Source: Lentzea kentuckyensis (GTDB lineage: Bacteria; Actinomycetota; Actinomycetes; Mycobacteriales; Pseudonocardiaceae). Taken from it: a stretch of 64,000 bases of DNA. Positions within the stretch are counted from its first letter, which is position 1. Each line of letters begins with the position of its first letter. The translations under genes were made by a program, and so were the position numbers. The stretch lies in contig NZ_MUYM01000037.1 of NCBI RefSeq assembly GCF_002150765.1, positions 1 to 64,000 on the forward strand, in the 5' to 3' direction. The notes beneath the pieces are model-generated. The model worked only from the letters and a program-made list of their open reading frames with translations. It made no database searches and had not been told where the DNA came from. Below, piece after piece: positions 16,461-25,184 of this stretch.

Positions 16461-17426
16461 CTATGGCATCGGACGTTCGGGGTAACCGAGCTCGATCGCG
16501 CTCACGTCGTCCAAAGCAGCTCTGATGGCCGGGGGGAGGGTCAGCTGTTCGGCTTCCAGTGAGGCGATGAGCTGGTTGGTGTCGCGGGCGCCCACGACAG
16601 GTGCGACGACTCCGGGCCGGTCTCGCACCCACGCCAGTGCGACGCACAACGGCGAGGTGCCGAGGCCGTCGGCGGCGGTGGCGACGGCCTGCACGATCCG
16701 GGCGGCCCGTTCGTTGCGGTGTTGCTCGACGTAGCCGGCGAAGTGTGCGGAGGCGCCGCGGGAGTCCGGTGGGGTGCCGTTGCGGTACTTGCCGGTGAGT
16801 ACGCCACGGCCGAGGGGGGCCCACGGCAGGAGGCCGAGCCCGTGGTGCAACGCCGCCGGCGCGACCTCGCGTTCGATGCCGCGTTCGAGCAGGGAGTATT
16901 CGACCTGGGTGGAGATAAGCGGGTAGGTGGAGGGCGTGAGGACGGCGGTGGCGAGTTGCCATCCGCTGTAGTTGGAGATTCCGGCGTAGCGGACCTTGCC
17001 GGTGGAGATGGCGTGGTCGACGGCGGACAGTGTTTCCTCGATCGGGACGCCCGCGTCCCAGGCGTGCAGTTGCCACAGGTCGATGTGGTCGACGCCGATG
17101 CGGCGCAGGGAGCCGTCCAGGGCGGACAGCAGGGCGCCGCGGGAGGCTCCTCCGCCGAAGGGGCCTTCGGTGCGGCGGGCGACGGCTTTGGTGGCGAGGA
17201 CGAGTTCGTCGCGGGGGACGATTTCGCCGAGGAGGCCGCCGAGGATGCGTTCGGCTTCGCCGTCGGTGTAGACGTCGGCGGTGTCGATGAGGGTGCCGCC
17301 GGCGTCGGCGAAGGCCATGAGCTGGGTGGCGGCCTCGTCCGCGTCGGTGTCGTGGCCCCACGTCATCGTGCCCAGTGCCGTCCTGGAGACGCGGAGGCCG
17401 CTGCGGCCGAGGTATCGCTGTTCCAC
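16461..17426 (-). CDS. Aldo/keto reductase
   Basis: 321-residue aldo/keto reductase (GTG/ATG context ...MEQRYLGRSGLRVSRTALGTM). Catalytic residues are visible in LIDTADVYTDGEAE (Asp, Tyr), LATKAVARR (Lys) and LWQLHAWDAG (His); the cofactor-binding end is VVGARDTNQLIASLEAE. It is distinct from the neighbouring reductase at 14537-15472 (different insert sequence), so this is not a recent tandem duplication. It is divergent from the LLM oxidoreductase (73 bp between starts). Confidence 0.88.
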   Translation of the reverse strand: MEQRYLGRSGLRVSRTALGTMTWGHDTDADEAATQLMAFADAGGTLIDTADVYTDGEAERILGGLLGEIVPRDELVLATKAVARRTEGPFGGGASRGALLSALDGSLRRIGVDHIDLWQLHAWDAGVPIEETLSAVDHAISTGKVRYAGISNYSGWQLATAVLTPSTYPLISTQVEYSLLERGIEREVAPAALHHGLGLLPWAPLGRGVLTGKYRNGTPPDSRGASAHFAGYVEQHRNERAARIVQAVATAADGLGTSPLCVALAWVRDRPGVVAPVVGARDTNQLIASLEAEQLTLPPAIRAALDDVSAIELGYPERPMP

Positions 17427-17498
17427 GTGCGCGATGCTAAGGGGTGATCATCGGCTGAGCCTGGCAATCGGTGTTACTGACCGGTAGGGTCTCGGCTC

Positions 17499-18548
17499 GT
17501 GAAGCTCGGATTGAACCTCGGATACTGGGGCGCCGGCAACGACGCCGCGAACCTTGAGCTGGCCAAAGAGGCCGACCGGCTCGGCTTTTCGGTGGTGTGG
17601 GCCGCGGAGGCCTACGGTTCCGATGCGCCGACGGTGCTCGCGTGGGTGGCCGCGCAGACCGAACGCATCGACGTCGGTAGCGCGATCTTCCAGATTCCGG
17701 CGCGGACGCCGGCGATGGCGGCGATGACCGGAGCGACGCTGGACACCCTGTCGGGTGGGCGGTTCCGGATGGGTCTCGGCGTGTCGGGTCCGCAGGTGTC
17801 GGAGGGCTGGCACGGTGTGCGGTTCGACAAGCCGTTGGCGCGCACGCGTGAGTACGTGGAGATCGTGAAGAAGGCTCTCACGCGTGAGAAGCTGCGTTAC
17901 GAGGGTGAGCACTACACGCTGCCGTTGCCTGATGGTCCTGGTAAGGCGTTGCAGCTGACCGTGCATCCCGTGCGTGACCAGATTCCGATCTACCTCGCCG
18001 CGGTCGGCCCGAAGAACCTGGAGCTCACGGGTGAGATCGCGGACGGGTGGCTGGCGATCTTCTTCTCGCCGGAGTACTCGGCGGAGTCGCTGGCGAGCGT
18101 GAAGGCCGGTCGTGAGAAGGCCGGTAAGACGATGGACGGGTTCGACGTGGTGCCGACCGTGCCGTTGATCGTCGGTGAGGACTGGAAGGCCTGTGCTGAC
18201 CCGGTTCGGGCCTACACGGCGCTGTACGTGGGCGGTATGGGTTCGCGTAAGCAGAACTTCTACAACAACCTGATGGTGCGCATGGGTTTCCCGGCTCAGG
18301 CCGAGGAGATCCAGGAGAAGTACCTGGCTCGCGACTACGCCGGTGCGATGGCGGCGATCCCGCTGGAGTTCCTGGACGCGACGTCGTTGCTGGGTCCGAA
18401 GGAGCGCATAGCAGACAAGATGAAGGCTCTCGCCGCCGCGGGGGTCACCACGCTGTCCGTTTCGCCGATGCTGCAAGATCTCGAGCAGGGGATCGCGGGC
18501 CTTCGCACCGCGGCCGAGGCTTTGGATCTGGCAGGAGTGGGTAGTTGA
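17499..18548 (+). CDS. LLM class F420-dependent oxidoreductase
   Basis: 349-residue luciferase-like monooxygenase-fold enzyme, probably using coenzyme F420. Marks: LGLNLGYWGAGNDAANLELAKEAD, VGSAIFQIPARTPAMAAMTG, RFRMGLGVSGPQVSEGWHG and IPIYLAAVGPKNLELTGEIADGW. GTG 17499 is the only start before the first beta strand. The stop overlaps the TTG start of uppP (TTGA), making it the first gene of a three-gene operon. The substrate is unknown; its link to UppP suggests a role around isoprenoid or envelope metabolism, which is inference. Confidence 0.88.
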   Translation: MKLGLNLGYWGAGNDAANLELAKEADRLGFSVVWAAEAYGSDAPTVLAWVAAQTERIDVGSAIFQIPARTPAMAAMTGATLDTLSGGRFRMGLGVSGPQVSEGWHGVRFDKPLARTREYVEIVKKALTREKLRYEGEHYTLPLPDGPGKALQLTVHPVRDQIPIYLAAVGPKNLELTGEIADGWLAIFFSPEYSAESLASVKAGREKAGKTMDGFDVVPTVPLIVGEDWKACADPVRAYTALYVGGMGSRKQNFYNNLMVRMGFPAQAEEIQEKYLARDYAGAMAAIPLEFLDATSLLGPKERIADKMKALAAAGVTTLSVSPMLQDLEQGIAGLRTAAEALDLAGVGS

Positions 18549-19372
18549 GCTGGTTGCAGGCTCTGGTCCTCGGACTGGTCCAAGGACTGACGGAATTCCT
18601 GCCGATTTCCAGCAGTGCGCACCTGCGCATCACGTCGACGCTGTTCTTCGGCAACGACGCGGGCGCTTCGTTCACCGCGGTCATCCAGTTGGGTACCGAG
18701 GTGGCGGTGCTGATCTACTTCGCCAAGGACATCGGGCGGTTCATCTCCGCCTGGTTCCGCGGCCTCTTCAGCGCGGAGGCGCGCAAGGAGAAGGATTACA
18801 AGCTCGCCTGGTACGTGATCATCGGTTCGGTGCCGATCTCGGTTCTCGGGTACCTGCTCAAGGACGAGATCCGGACGTCGGCGCGGAACCTGTGGATCAC
18901 CGCGACGATGCTGGTGGTGTTCGGTCTGCTGCTCGGGCTGGCGGATCACCTGGCGAAGCAGCAGCGGGACGAGCTGCGGATGAAGGACGCGATCGGGATG
19001 GGGCTGGCGCAGGCGCTGGCGCTCATCCCGGGCGTGTCCCGTTCGGGTGGCACGCTGACGGCGGGTCTGTTCCTGGGGCTGACGCGGGAGGCGGCGGCGC
19101 GGTACTCGTTCCTGCTGGCGATTCCGGCGGTGTTCGGGGCGGGGTTGTTCTCGATCCCGGACGTGCTGGAGCGCTCGGGTGAGGGCGTGCAGGCGTCGGT
19201 GCCGCAGATGATCGTGGCGACGATCCTCGCGTTCGTCGTCGGCTACGCGACGATCGCGTGGCTGCTCAAGTACGTTTCGAAGCACTCCTACTCGGCGTTC
19301 GTGTGGTATCGGCTGATGCTGGGCCTGGTGCTGATGGGGCTGCTGTCGATGGGGTTGCTGCAGCCGATCTAA
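18545..19372 (+). CDS. uppP: Undecaprenyl-diphosphatase
   Basis: 275-residue integral membrane phosphatase (BacA/UppP) that dephosphorylates undecaprenyl diphosphate to regenerate the lipid carrier for peptidoglycan synthesis; high dosage gives bacitracin tolerance. The first active-site motif is GLVQGLTEFLPISSSAH (residues 10-26), and the second is PGVSRSGGT with the catalytic Ser/Arg. About eight hydrophobic helices are visible and length is normal. The TTG start overlaps the previous stop. The gene pair with the downstream histidine phosphatase is a conserved actinobacterial arrangement. Confidence 0.95.
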   Translation: MSWLQALVLGLVQGLTEFLPISSSAHLRITSTLFFGNDAGASFTAVIQLGTEVAVLIYFAKDIGRFISAWFRGLFSAEARKEKDYKLAWYVIIGSVPISVLGYLLKDEIRTSARNLWITATMLVVFGLLLGLADHLAKQQRDELRMKDAIGMGLAQALALIPGVSRSGGTLTAGLFLGLTREAAARYSFLLAIPAVFGAGLFSIPDVLERSGEGVQASVPQMIVATILAFVVGYATIAWLLKYVSKHSYSAFVWYRLMLGLVLMGLLSMGLLQPI

Positions 19373-19373
19373 G

Positions 19374-20075
19374 GTGGAGGCCGTGGCCACCGTGATTCTG
19401 CTTCGACATGCTCGTTCCACTGCCAACGGTTCCGGTGTGCTCGCCGGGCGATCGCTGGGTGTGGGGTTGGACGAACGTGGGCAGGCGCAGGCCGCGGCGC
19501 TCGTCGGTCGCTTGAAGGACATTCCGGTCAGTGCTGTGGTGTCGTCTCCGCTGCAGCGTTGTGAGGAGACGTTGGCGCCGTTGCTGGCGGACCGTTCCCT
19601 GGAGGCCGTCGCCGAGCCGGATGTGTCCGAAGTGGACTACGGCGCGTGGACCGGTAAGGCGTTGAAGGATCTGTTCAACGAGCCTTTGTGGGCGGTGGTG
19701 CAGCAGCACCCGTCTGCGGCCGTTTTTCCTGACGGTGAGGGGCTTGCGCATGTGCAGGCGCGTGCTGTTGCCGCTGTGCGTGCGCATGATGCGCGGATCA
19801 CCGCTGAGCACGGTCCGGGTGCGGTGTGGGTGTTGTGCTCGCACGGCGATGTGATCAAGGCGGTGCTGGCCGATGCTCTCGGCGTGCACTTGGACGGGTT
19901 CCAGCGGATCGTGGTGGATCCGTGTTCGATCTCGGTGGTGCAGTACACGCAGACGCGGCCGTTCGTGTTGCGGGTCAACGACAACGGCGGGGATCTGGCC
20001 GGTGTGGTGCCTCAGGCGCCGCCGCAGGAGGAGCCGTCCTCCGACGCTACCGTGGGCGGCGCGACCGGGAGCTGA
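19374..20075 (+). CDS. Histidine phosphatase family protein (MSMEG_4193-like)
   Basis: 233-residue phosphoglycerate-mutase-like phosphatase. The phosphohistidine motif is LLRHARSTAN, with EVDYGAWTGK downstream and the second catalytic His in LCSHGDVIK. GTG 19374 begins one base after the uppP stop; GTG 19383 is an alternative. In other actinobacteria this gene follows uppP and is followed by a DUF3090 gene, which is missing here. Instead a convergent sigma-factor gene overlaps its last 29 bp, so the conserved block seems to have been cut at this point. Confidence 0.82.
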   Translation: MEAVATVILLRHARSTANGSGVLAGRSLGVGLDERGQAQAAALVGRLKDIPVSAVVSSPLQRCEETLAPLLADRSLEAVAEPDVSEVDYGAWTGKALKDLFNEPLWAVVQQHPSAAVFPDGEGLAHVQARAVAAVRAHDARITAEHGPGAVWVLCSHGDVIKAVLADALGVHLDGFQRIVVDPCSISVVQYTQTRPFVLRVNDNGGDLAGVVPQAPPQEEPSSDATVGGATGS

Positions 20076-21225
20076 GGTAGCGCCGCTCCGGCACGCTCAA
20101 GGTCAGTTTCGCTGCCTTCTCGTATTCGGCTTTCGCCTGGTCGTGTTCTCCTTGCAGGTCGAGGAGATGCGCTTTCACGGCGTGCACGCGGTAGTGGTCG
20201 AGGTCCAGTGTGGACAGTTCGTCGAGTGCTCGTCGCGGGCCGTGGACCATCGCGACGGCGACGATCCGGTTCAGTGACACCATCGGGCCGGGTGCGGTGA
20301 CCGTCAGCAGTTCGTAGAGGCCGAGAATCTCGTGCCAGTCGGTGTCCTGTGCCGTTTTGGCCTCGGCGTGCACGGCCGCGATGGCCGCCTGCAGCTGGTA
20401 GGGCCCGATCTGCGCGGTGTTGAGGGCGTTCTGGATGAGTTCCGTGCCCTCGGCGATGGCCTGCGGGTCCCACTTGCCGCGGTCCTGTTCGGCCAGTGGG
20501 ATCAGCGCGCCCTGCTCGTCGGTGCGGGCGGGGCGGCGGGCGTCGGTGAGCAGCATCAACGCCAGCAGCCCGCTCAGCTCGCCGTCGTCGGGGCGTCTGC
20601 GGTGGAGCTGGCGGGTCAGGCGGATCGCCTCGGCGGTGAGATCGACTCTGACGAGGTCGTCGCCGGAGCTCGCGGTCGAGCCCTCGGTGAAGATCAGGTA
20701 GAGCACGTGCAGCACGGCGGTCAGCTGTCGCGGTGGCCGGAACTTCGCGCCTTTGATCTTCTGTTTCGCGCGGCTGATCCGTTGCGCCACTGTCGATTCC
20801 GGTACCAGGAACGCCCGTGCGATCTCCGCGGTCGTGAGTCCGCCGACGGCTCTGAGCGTGAGTGCGATCTGCGACGCGGTGGTGAGTGACTCGTGGCAGC
20901 ACAGGGCGAGGATTGTGAGCGTGTCGTCCTGCGCGGGCGCCGGATCCGCCGGGGGAGGGGTGAGGGCCGCGGTCTTCTCCTCGCGCTGGCGCCGCGCGGT
21001 CTCGGAGCGGTACTGCTCGATCCACCTCCTGGACGCCGCGGTGATGAGCCAGCCCTTGGGGTTGTCCGGGATCCCCTGCTGTGGCCACTGCTGTGCCGCC
21101 CCGAGCAGTGCCTCCTGGACGGCGTCCTCGCAGACGTCGAACTGGCCGTGGCGTCGGACGAGGACGCCGAGGACCTGCGGCGCCAGTTCGCGCAGCAGGT
21201 CCTCGGTGCGTGGCGTGGTCCTCAC
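20047..21225 (-). CDS. ECF-family RNA polymerase sigma factor (DGPF-associated, ECF42-like)
   Basis: 392-residue sigma factor. Region 2 is around VLVRRHGQFDVCEDAVQEAL and NPKGWLITAASRRWIEQYRSE; region 4 around LTTAEIARAFLVPESTVAQRISRAKQKI. A long C-terminal extension (about 200 residues) has a TPR-like pattern ending YRVHAVKAHLLDLQGEHDQAKAEYEKAA, typical of the group that partners DGPF/YCII proteins and lacks an anti-sigma factor. GTG 21225 overlaps the YCII stop by GTGA. The 3' end overlaps the convergent phosphatase gene by 29 bp. Confidence 0.9.
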   Translation of the reverse strand: MRTTPRTEDLLRELAPQVLGVLVRRHGQFDVCEDAVQEALLGAAQQWPQQGIPDNPKGWLITAASRRWIEQYRSETARRQREEKTAALTPPPADPAPAQDDTLTILALCCHESLTTASQIALTLRAVGGLTTAEIARAFLVPESTVAQRISRAKQKIKGAKFRPPRQLTAVLHVLYLIFTEGSTASSGDDLVRVDLTAEAIRLTRQLHRRRPDDGELSGLLALMLLTDARRPARTDEQGALIPLAEQDRGKWDPQAIAEGTELIQNALNTAQIGPYQLQAAIAAVHAEAKTAQDTDWHEILGLYELLTVTAPGPMVSLNRIVAVAMVHGPRRALDELSTLDLDHYRVHAVKAHLLDLQGEHDQAKAEYEKAAKLTLSVPERRYLSSRSRRPR

Positions 21226-21596
21226 ATGTCGTCCAGCATCGACATGTCCCAGACCGGCCTGACCTCGATGCCGTCGTTGTGCGCGTCCGGCAGCGTGGCC
21301 GCGTGCGCGATGACCTGGTCGATCGAGTCCGCCTCGACCAGGTAGAAGCCGGCGAGGTACTCCTTGGCCTCGGCGAACGGCCCGTCGGTGACCACGACCT
21401 CGCCGTCGCGGATGCTCACGCCCTTGCCGGTCTCCGGTCCGGGCAGGCCCTCGCTGACGATCAGCTCCCCGGACGCGCGCAGCCTGTCGGTGAGGTCGTA
21501 GTGGTCCTTGCCGAACTGCATCTGCTGCTCGTCGGTCAGCTTCTCCCACGCTGCCCGCGACTTCGGGTTGCTGTAAATGAGGATCAGGTACTTCAC
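21222..21596 (-). CDS. YCII-related (DGPF domain) protein
   Basis: 124-residue dimeric ferredoxin-like alpha/beta protein of the YCII family. MKYLILIYSNPKSRAAWEKL opens the fold; the name-giving motif is VTDGPFAEAKEYLAGFYLVE; the C-terminus is IEVRPVWDMSMLDDM. These proteins are regularly encoded next to this type of ECF sigma factor and are thought to feed a signal to it or be controlled by it. The GTGA overlap with the sigma gene shows co-translation. Confidence 0.9.
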   Translation of the reverse strand: MKYLILIYSNPKSRAAWEKLTDEQQMQFGKDHYDLTDRLRASGELIVSEGLPGPETGKGVSIRDGEVVVTDGPFAEAKEYLAGFYLVEADSIDQVIAHAATLPDAHNDGIEVRPVWDMSMLDDM

Positions 21597-21704
21597 CGTT
21601 CCGGCCTCCGCTCATCGCCTCGAAAAATCCTCTCACCGCCATGTCGAGACCGCGGGCCGTGCTTCGACATCGGTGTGTCAGCCGACTTGATGGAGGTTTC
21701 CGAG

Positions 21705-22148
21705 ATGACTCAGACGCTGGTGCAGGACGAGATCCTCACGGTGTTCACGTCGCTGGTGGAGGGCATGCGGGACCGCTCACCGGCTCAGGTCGTGGCCGGG
21801 TACGCCGAGGACGCGGTGACGTTCACGCTGGCCCCGCCGCTGCGCAACACCGGTGTGGACGCCCGCGACCCCGAGGCGCTCGCGGGGTGGATGGCGGGGT
21901 TCGACGGGCCGATCACGATCGAGCACCGCGACCTGTCGGTGGCGGTGTCCGGTGACCTCGCGTTCGTGCACGGGTTGCGGCGGCTGGCTGCTGTGCCGGT
22001 CGGCTATCCGGACGGGTTCTCGATGTGGACGCGGATCACCGTGGGGTTGCGGCGGCGGGACGGGCGGTGGCTGATCACGCACGAGCACCAGTCCGTGCCG
22101 TTCTACATGGACGGGTCGTTCCTGGCGTCGACCGACCTGGAGCCCTAG
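21705..22148 (+). CDS. SnoaL-like / nuclear-transport-factor-2 fold protein
   Basis: 147-residue NTF2-fold protein. The cone-shaped fold is suggested by RDRSPAQVVAGYAEDAVTF, GWMAGFDGPITIEHRDLSV, LAFVHGLRR and TVGLRRRDGRWLITHEHQSV. ATG 21705 has GGAGG 9 nt upstream; ATG 21690 is less likely. It is divergent from the sigma/DGPF pair (108 bp between starts). In several ECF groups a SnoaL-like partner is a regulatory or target gene, so the three probably form one module. Catalysis, if any, is unknown. Confidence 0.8.
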   Translation: MTQTLVQDEILTVFTSLVEGMRDRSPAQVVAGYAEDAVTFTLAPPLRNTGVDARDPEALAGWMAGFDGPITIEHRDLSVAVSGDLAFVHGLRRLAAVPVGYPDGFSMWTRITVGLRRRDGRWLITHEHQSVPFYMDGSFLASTDLEP

Positions 22149-22157
22149 CAGGGGTGT

Positions 22158-22199
22158 GCCGGGGCCCGGACCGTGCAGGGGGTCGGTCCGGGCCCCGGC
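22158..22199. terminator. Bidirectional terminator hairpin
   Basis: A perfect 15-bp GC stem (22158-22172 with 22185-22199) and a 12-nt loop, placed between the convergent ends of the SnoaL-like gene (22148, +) and the M4 protease (22218, -). Confidence 0.8.
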
Positions 22200-22217
22200 G
22201 CTCGGGGAGGCGCGTTC

Positions 22218-23690
22218 CTACTTGACGTTGACCGCGGCCCAGGCCCGGTTGACCGCCGCGTACTCGGGCGACGAGGCGCCGTAGAGGTCGGCCGCGGCGG
22301 CGAGGGTGCCGGTGCGGGCGGCGGCGTACTTGGTGCTGGAGGTGAACTTCGTGGTGAGCGCGCGGTACCAGATCTTCTCGGCCTTGGCGCGGCCGATGCC
22401 GGTGACGGGCTGGTTGTCGACGGTGGGGGAGTCGTAGGCGACGCCGTTGATCGTCTTCTGGCCGCTGCCCTCGGACAGCAGGTAGAAGAAGTGGTTGGCA
22501 ATGCCCGAGGAGTAGTGCACGTCGACGTTGCCGGCGGTGGAGGACCAGTAGTCGAGGCTCCGGCCGTCCTTGGAGGGCTTGTCCATGTAGCGCAGCGGCT
22601 TGCCGTCGCCCCGGATGTTGATCTTCTCGCCGATCAGGTAGTCGCCGGCGTCGGCGGTGTTGGCGGCGTAGAACTCCGTGGTGGAGCCGAAGATGTCGCT
22701 GGTGGCCTCGTTGAGGCCGCCGGACTCGCCGGAGTAGACCAGGCCCGCGGTGGCCGAGGTGACGCCGTGCGACATCTCGTGCGCGGCGACGTCGATCGAG
22801 GTCAGCGGGTTGCGGTTCTGGGCTCCGTCGCCGTAGGTCATGCAGAAGCAGGAGTCGTTCCAGAACGCGTTGCTGTAGTTGTTGCCGTAGTGGACCTTGC
22901 TCAGCGCGCCCGTGCCGTTGTTCTTGATGCCGTTGCGGCCGTGGATGTTCTTGTAGTAGTCCCACGTCTTGGCGGCGCCGTACGCGGCGTCGACGCCCGC
23001 GGTCGCCTTGTCGGTGTAGGTGCCGTTGCCCCACTTGTTGTCGGCGTCGGTGAACAGCGTGCCGTTGCCGGAGCTGTTGTTGAGGTCGTTGACGGCCTGG
23101 TTGCCGCGCGCGGGGTCCTTGAGCTGGAACGTCGAGCCCGACTGGGTCGTGTTCAGGTCGACCGTGCCGCTGAAGGTGGACTGGCCGGTGCCCTCCGCGA
23201 CGTGGATGTCGTCGTAGGACAGCAGCGTCTCACCGGTCTTGGCGTCGGTGAAGGTGTGCAGCTCGCTGGGGGTCTGGTCGTCCTTGACGCTGTGCTTGAC
23301 CGTCTCCCAGGCCAGCACGGGAGCGTGGTCGAAGGCGAACACGACGAGCTTGGCGTCGGAGCGGGCCGTGACGGGCGCCGTGGTGTCGAGGCCTGCGAGG
23401 GCGGCCTCGTTCGCCTTGGTGACGCCGGTGATCTGGCCGGCTTTCTGCGTGACGACGAGGTCGCCGCCGATGACCTTCAGGCCGTTGAGGGTGCGGTCGA
23501 ACCGGAGGTGGTGGGTGCCGTCGGCGTCGCGCACGACGTCACGCGGGACGAGCTGCTCGCCGCCGGACAGGCCGAGGGCGGTGGAGATCGTCCCCGCCTG
23601 CTCGGCAGCGCTGGCTCCGAGCGTGCCCGTCGCGGCCAACGCCGCGGCGGACATCAGGGCAGTGGTGATGCCCAGGGTTTTGCGCTTCAT
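22218..23690 (-). CDS. Secreted M4 family zinc metalloprotease (thermolysin-like)
   Basis: 490-residue preproprotease. The signal peptide is about residues 1-28 (MKRKTLGITTALMSAAALA... ASAAE). An FTP/PepSY-type propeptide follows (HLRFDRTLNGLKVIGGDLVV), then the catalytic domain with HEMSHGV (two zinc His and catalytic Glu) and GGLNEATSD (third zinc ligand Glu), and VDVHYSSGIANHFFYLL. The C-terminus ends with the peptidase M4 domain; no extra P-domain. AAGGAGCGTC precedes ATG 23690. The enzyme should be exported and self-processed to degrade extracellular protein. Confidence 0.95.
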   Translation of the reverse strand: MKRKTLGITTALMSAAALAATGTLGASAAEQAGTISTALGLSGGEQLVPRDVVRDADGTHHLRFDRTLNGLKVIGGDLVVTQKAGQITGVTKANEAALAGLDTTAPVTARSDAKLVVFAFDHAPVLAWETVKHSVKDDQTPSELHTFTDAKTGETLLSYDDIHVAEGTGQSTFSGTVDLNTTQSGSTFQLKDPARGNQAVNDLNNSSGNGTLFTDADNKWGNGTYTDKATAGVDAAYGAAKTWDYYKNIHGRNGIKNNGTGALSKVHYGNNYSNAFWNDSCFCMTYGDGAQNRNPLTSIDVAAHEMSHGVTSATAGLVYSGESGGLNEATSDIFGSTTEFYAANTADAGDYLIGEKINIRGDGKPLRYMDKPSKDGRSLDYWSSTAGNVDVHYSSGIANHFFYLLSEGSGQKTINGVAYDSPTVDNQPVTGIGRAKAEKIWYRALTTKFTSSTKYAAARTGTLAAAADLYGASSPEYAAVNRAWAAVNVK

Positions 23691-24065
23691 GACGCTCCTT
23701 GTTCCGGTGCAGGGAGCGCTCGCCCCGGCGTTACAGGGGTGCCGGGTCGAGCACCGTGGAACATCCCGACCATCGTTGATCACTCGTCGATGACCGGGCG
23801 TGGTGATCGTATTGCTCTCAGTGCATACGACCAGCCACTCCCAAATCGCGAGATTGCTTCACGAATCGCGCAGCAGCGCTGGTCAGGAGACCGGGATTTG
23901 CCCGAATGGTGGAACATAAGAGCAGCTCAACCACCGTGGAAACACAGCGGAAACGTTCGGTGCCGACCGTGCTTACGGCCCAGTCAGCTACTCCGGTTGG
24001 TGCAGCCCTACCGGAGGGGATCTTGTTTACAGTTAACCGCCCGGCCTGAGACCTGGGTCACAAAT
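23691..24065. other. 375-bp intergenic region upstream of the M4 protease
   Basis: No convincing gene on either strand. It must hold the protease promoter. AT content is higher than in its neighbours around 23810-24060. A weak 7-bp hairpin (CTCCGGT 23991-23997 with ACCGGAG 24010-24016) could terminate the recombinase transcript coming from 24066. I see no repeat or attachment-like sequence here. Confidence 0.5.
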
Positions 24066-25184
24066 TCACAGGCCAAGGCGGGTCACGGCGTTGTCCTCCA
24101 GCGGGTTCGCGGTCCGGATGTAGCGGTGCACCGTCCGCGGGTTCGTCCACCGGCCCTGCCGCATGATCTCCCGGTCGCTCGCCCCGCCCAGCGCCGCCTG
24201 CGTCGCGAACCCCGCCCGCAGCGAATGCCCGCCGAACAACGCCGGATCCAGCCCCGCCCTGACCGCGTACCGCTTCACCAGCTCCGCCACCGCGCGCCCC
24301 GACATCGCCTTCACCCCGACGCCGCCGTGCCGGTTGATCACCGGGAACACCGCGCCCGTGCGCCGGGTGGGCTCGAAGCCGTGGCAGCGGTGCAGACCGG
24401 TCTCGGCGATCTCCCTGCCGTCCAGCACGTCCGCCCAGTCCGCGAACGCGCACACCGGACACGTCGGCCGGCGACTCCCGCGCGGCAACACCACCGACTG
24501 CTGGTGCTTGCCCGTCTGATCCGTCTTCGTCGTCCCCAGCCGGATCAGCAACAACGGCTCGTGCGTGCGCGGATCCACATCCACGCTCACGTCCTCGAAC
24601 TCGATCTGCGCCAGCTCACTGCGCCGCAACGCACCGGCGAACCCCACCAACAGCAGCAGGGCGTCCCTCGCGCGCGCCGGACCGTCCACCGGCCGTTCGT
24701 TCAGCAACGCTTCCAACGTGTCGAGCAGCACCGGCCGTTTGCGCCTGGGCTGCGACTTGCGGCTGCGGCGGACGCCCCGCAACGTCAGCCGCACCACGTC
24801 ACTGCGCGTCGGACTCGGCAACCCGTTCGCCGCGTGCACCGCCGAGATCGCCGCCGACTTGCGCTCCAGCGTCGACGCCCCGAACGCGGGCGACCCGTCC
24901 GGCCTGACCGTGTCCGCCGCGGCCGCCAGATACACCGCCACGTCCAGCGGATCGGCCGGCAACGCCTGCCGTCCCTCGGCCTGGCACCAGCCCGCCCACG
25001 CGATCCAGTCCGACCGGTACGCCCGCACCGTGTTCGGCGACTGCGCACTGCGCAGGTAACGGCTCAACGACGCCGCCTGCTCGTCGTCGAACCGCTCCCG
25101 CACCCTCGCGAGCGCGTCGACGTCGATCAGCACCGAGTGCGACACCCTGACCAGCGCGTGCTGGACGGGTTCGGGCAGGCTCAC
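24066..25184 (-). CDS. Tyrosine recombinase / site-specific integrase
   Basis: 372-residue lambda-integrase-like recombinase. The N-terminal SAM-like core-binding domain is at about 35-130 (SLSRYLRSAQSPNTVRAYRSDW). The catalytic domain has Arg I in GFAGALRRSELAQIE, the HxxR box in GGHSLRAGFATQ and the nucleophile Tyr in NPRTVHRYIRTANPL. A CPVC insert lies between. GTG 25184 overlaps the aldolase stop by GTGA, so expression depends on that gene. No tRNA, phage or conjugation genes are nearby, so it is not obviously a mobile-element integrase; a resident or relic function is possible. Confidence 0.88.
   Translation of the reverse strand: MSLPEPVQHALVRVSHSVLIDVDALARVRERFDDEQAASLSRYLRSAQSPNTVRAYRSDWIAWAGWCQAEGRQALPADPLDVAVYLAAAADTVRPDGSPAFGASTLERKSAAISAVHAANGLPSPTRSDVVRLTLRGVRRSRKSQPRRKRPVLLDTLEALLNERPVDGPARARDALLLLVGFAGALRRSELAQIEFEDVSVDVDPRTHEPLLLIRLGTTKTDQTGKHQQSVVLPRGSRRPTCPVCAFADWADVLDGREIAETGLHRCHGFEPTRRTGAVFPVINRHGGVGVKAMSGRAVAELVKRYAVRAGLDPALFGGHSLRAGFATQAALGGASDREIMRQGRWTNPRTVHRYIRTANPLEDNAVTRLGL

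Noticed and set aside
24066..25184. Prophage or integrative element around the tyrosine recombinase
   Set aside because: No tRNA, direct repeats, excisionase, structural or conjugation genes are seen within several kilobases; neighbours are metabolic.
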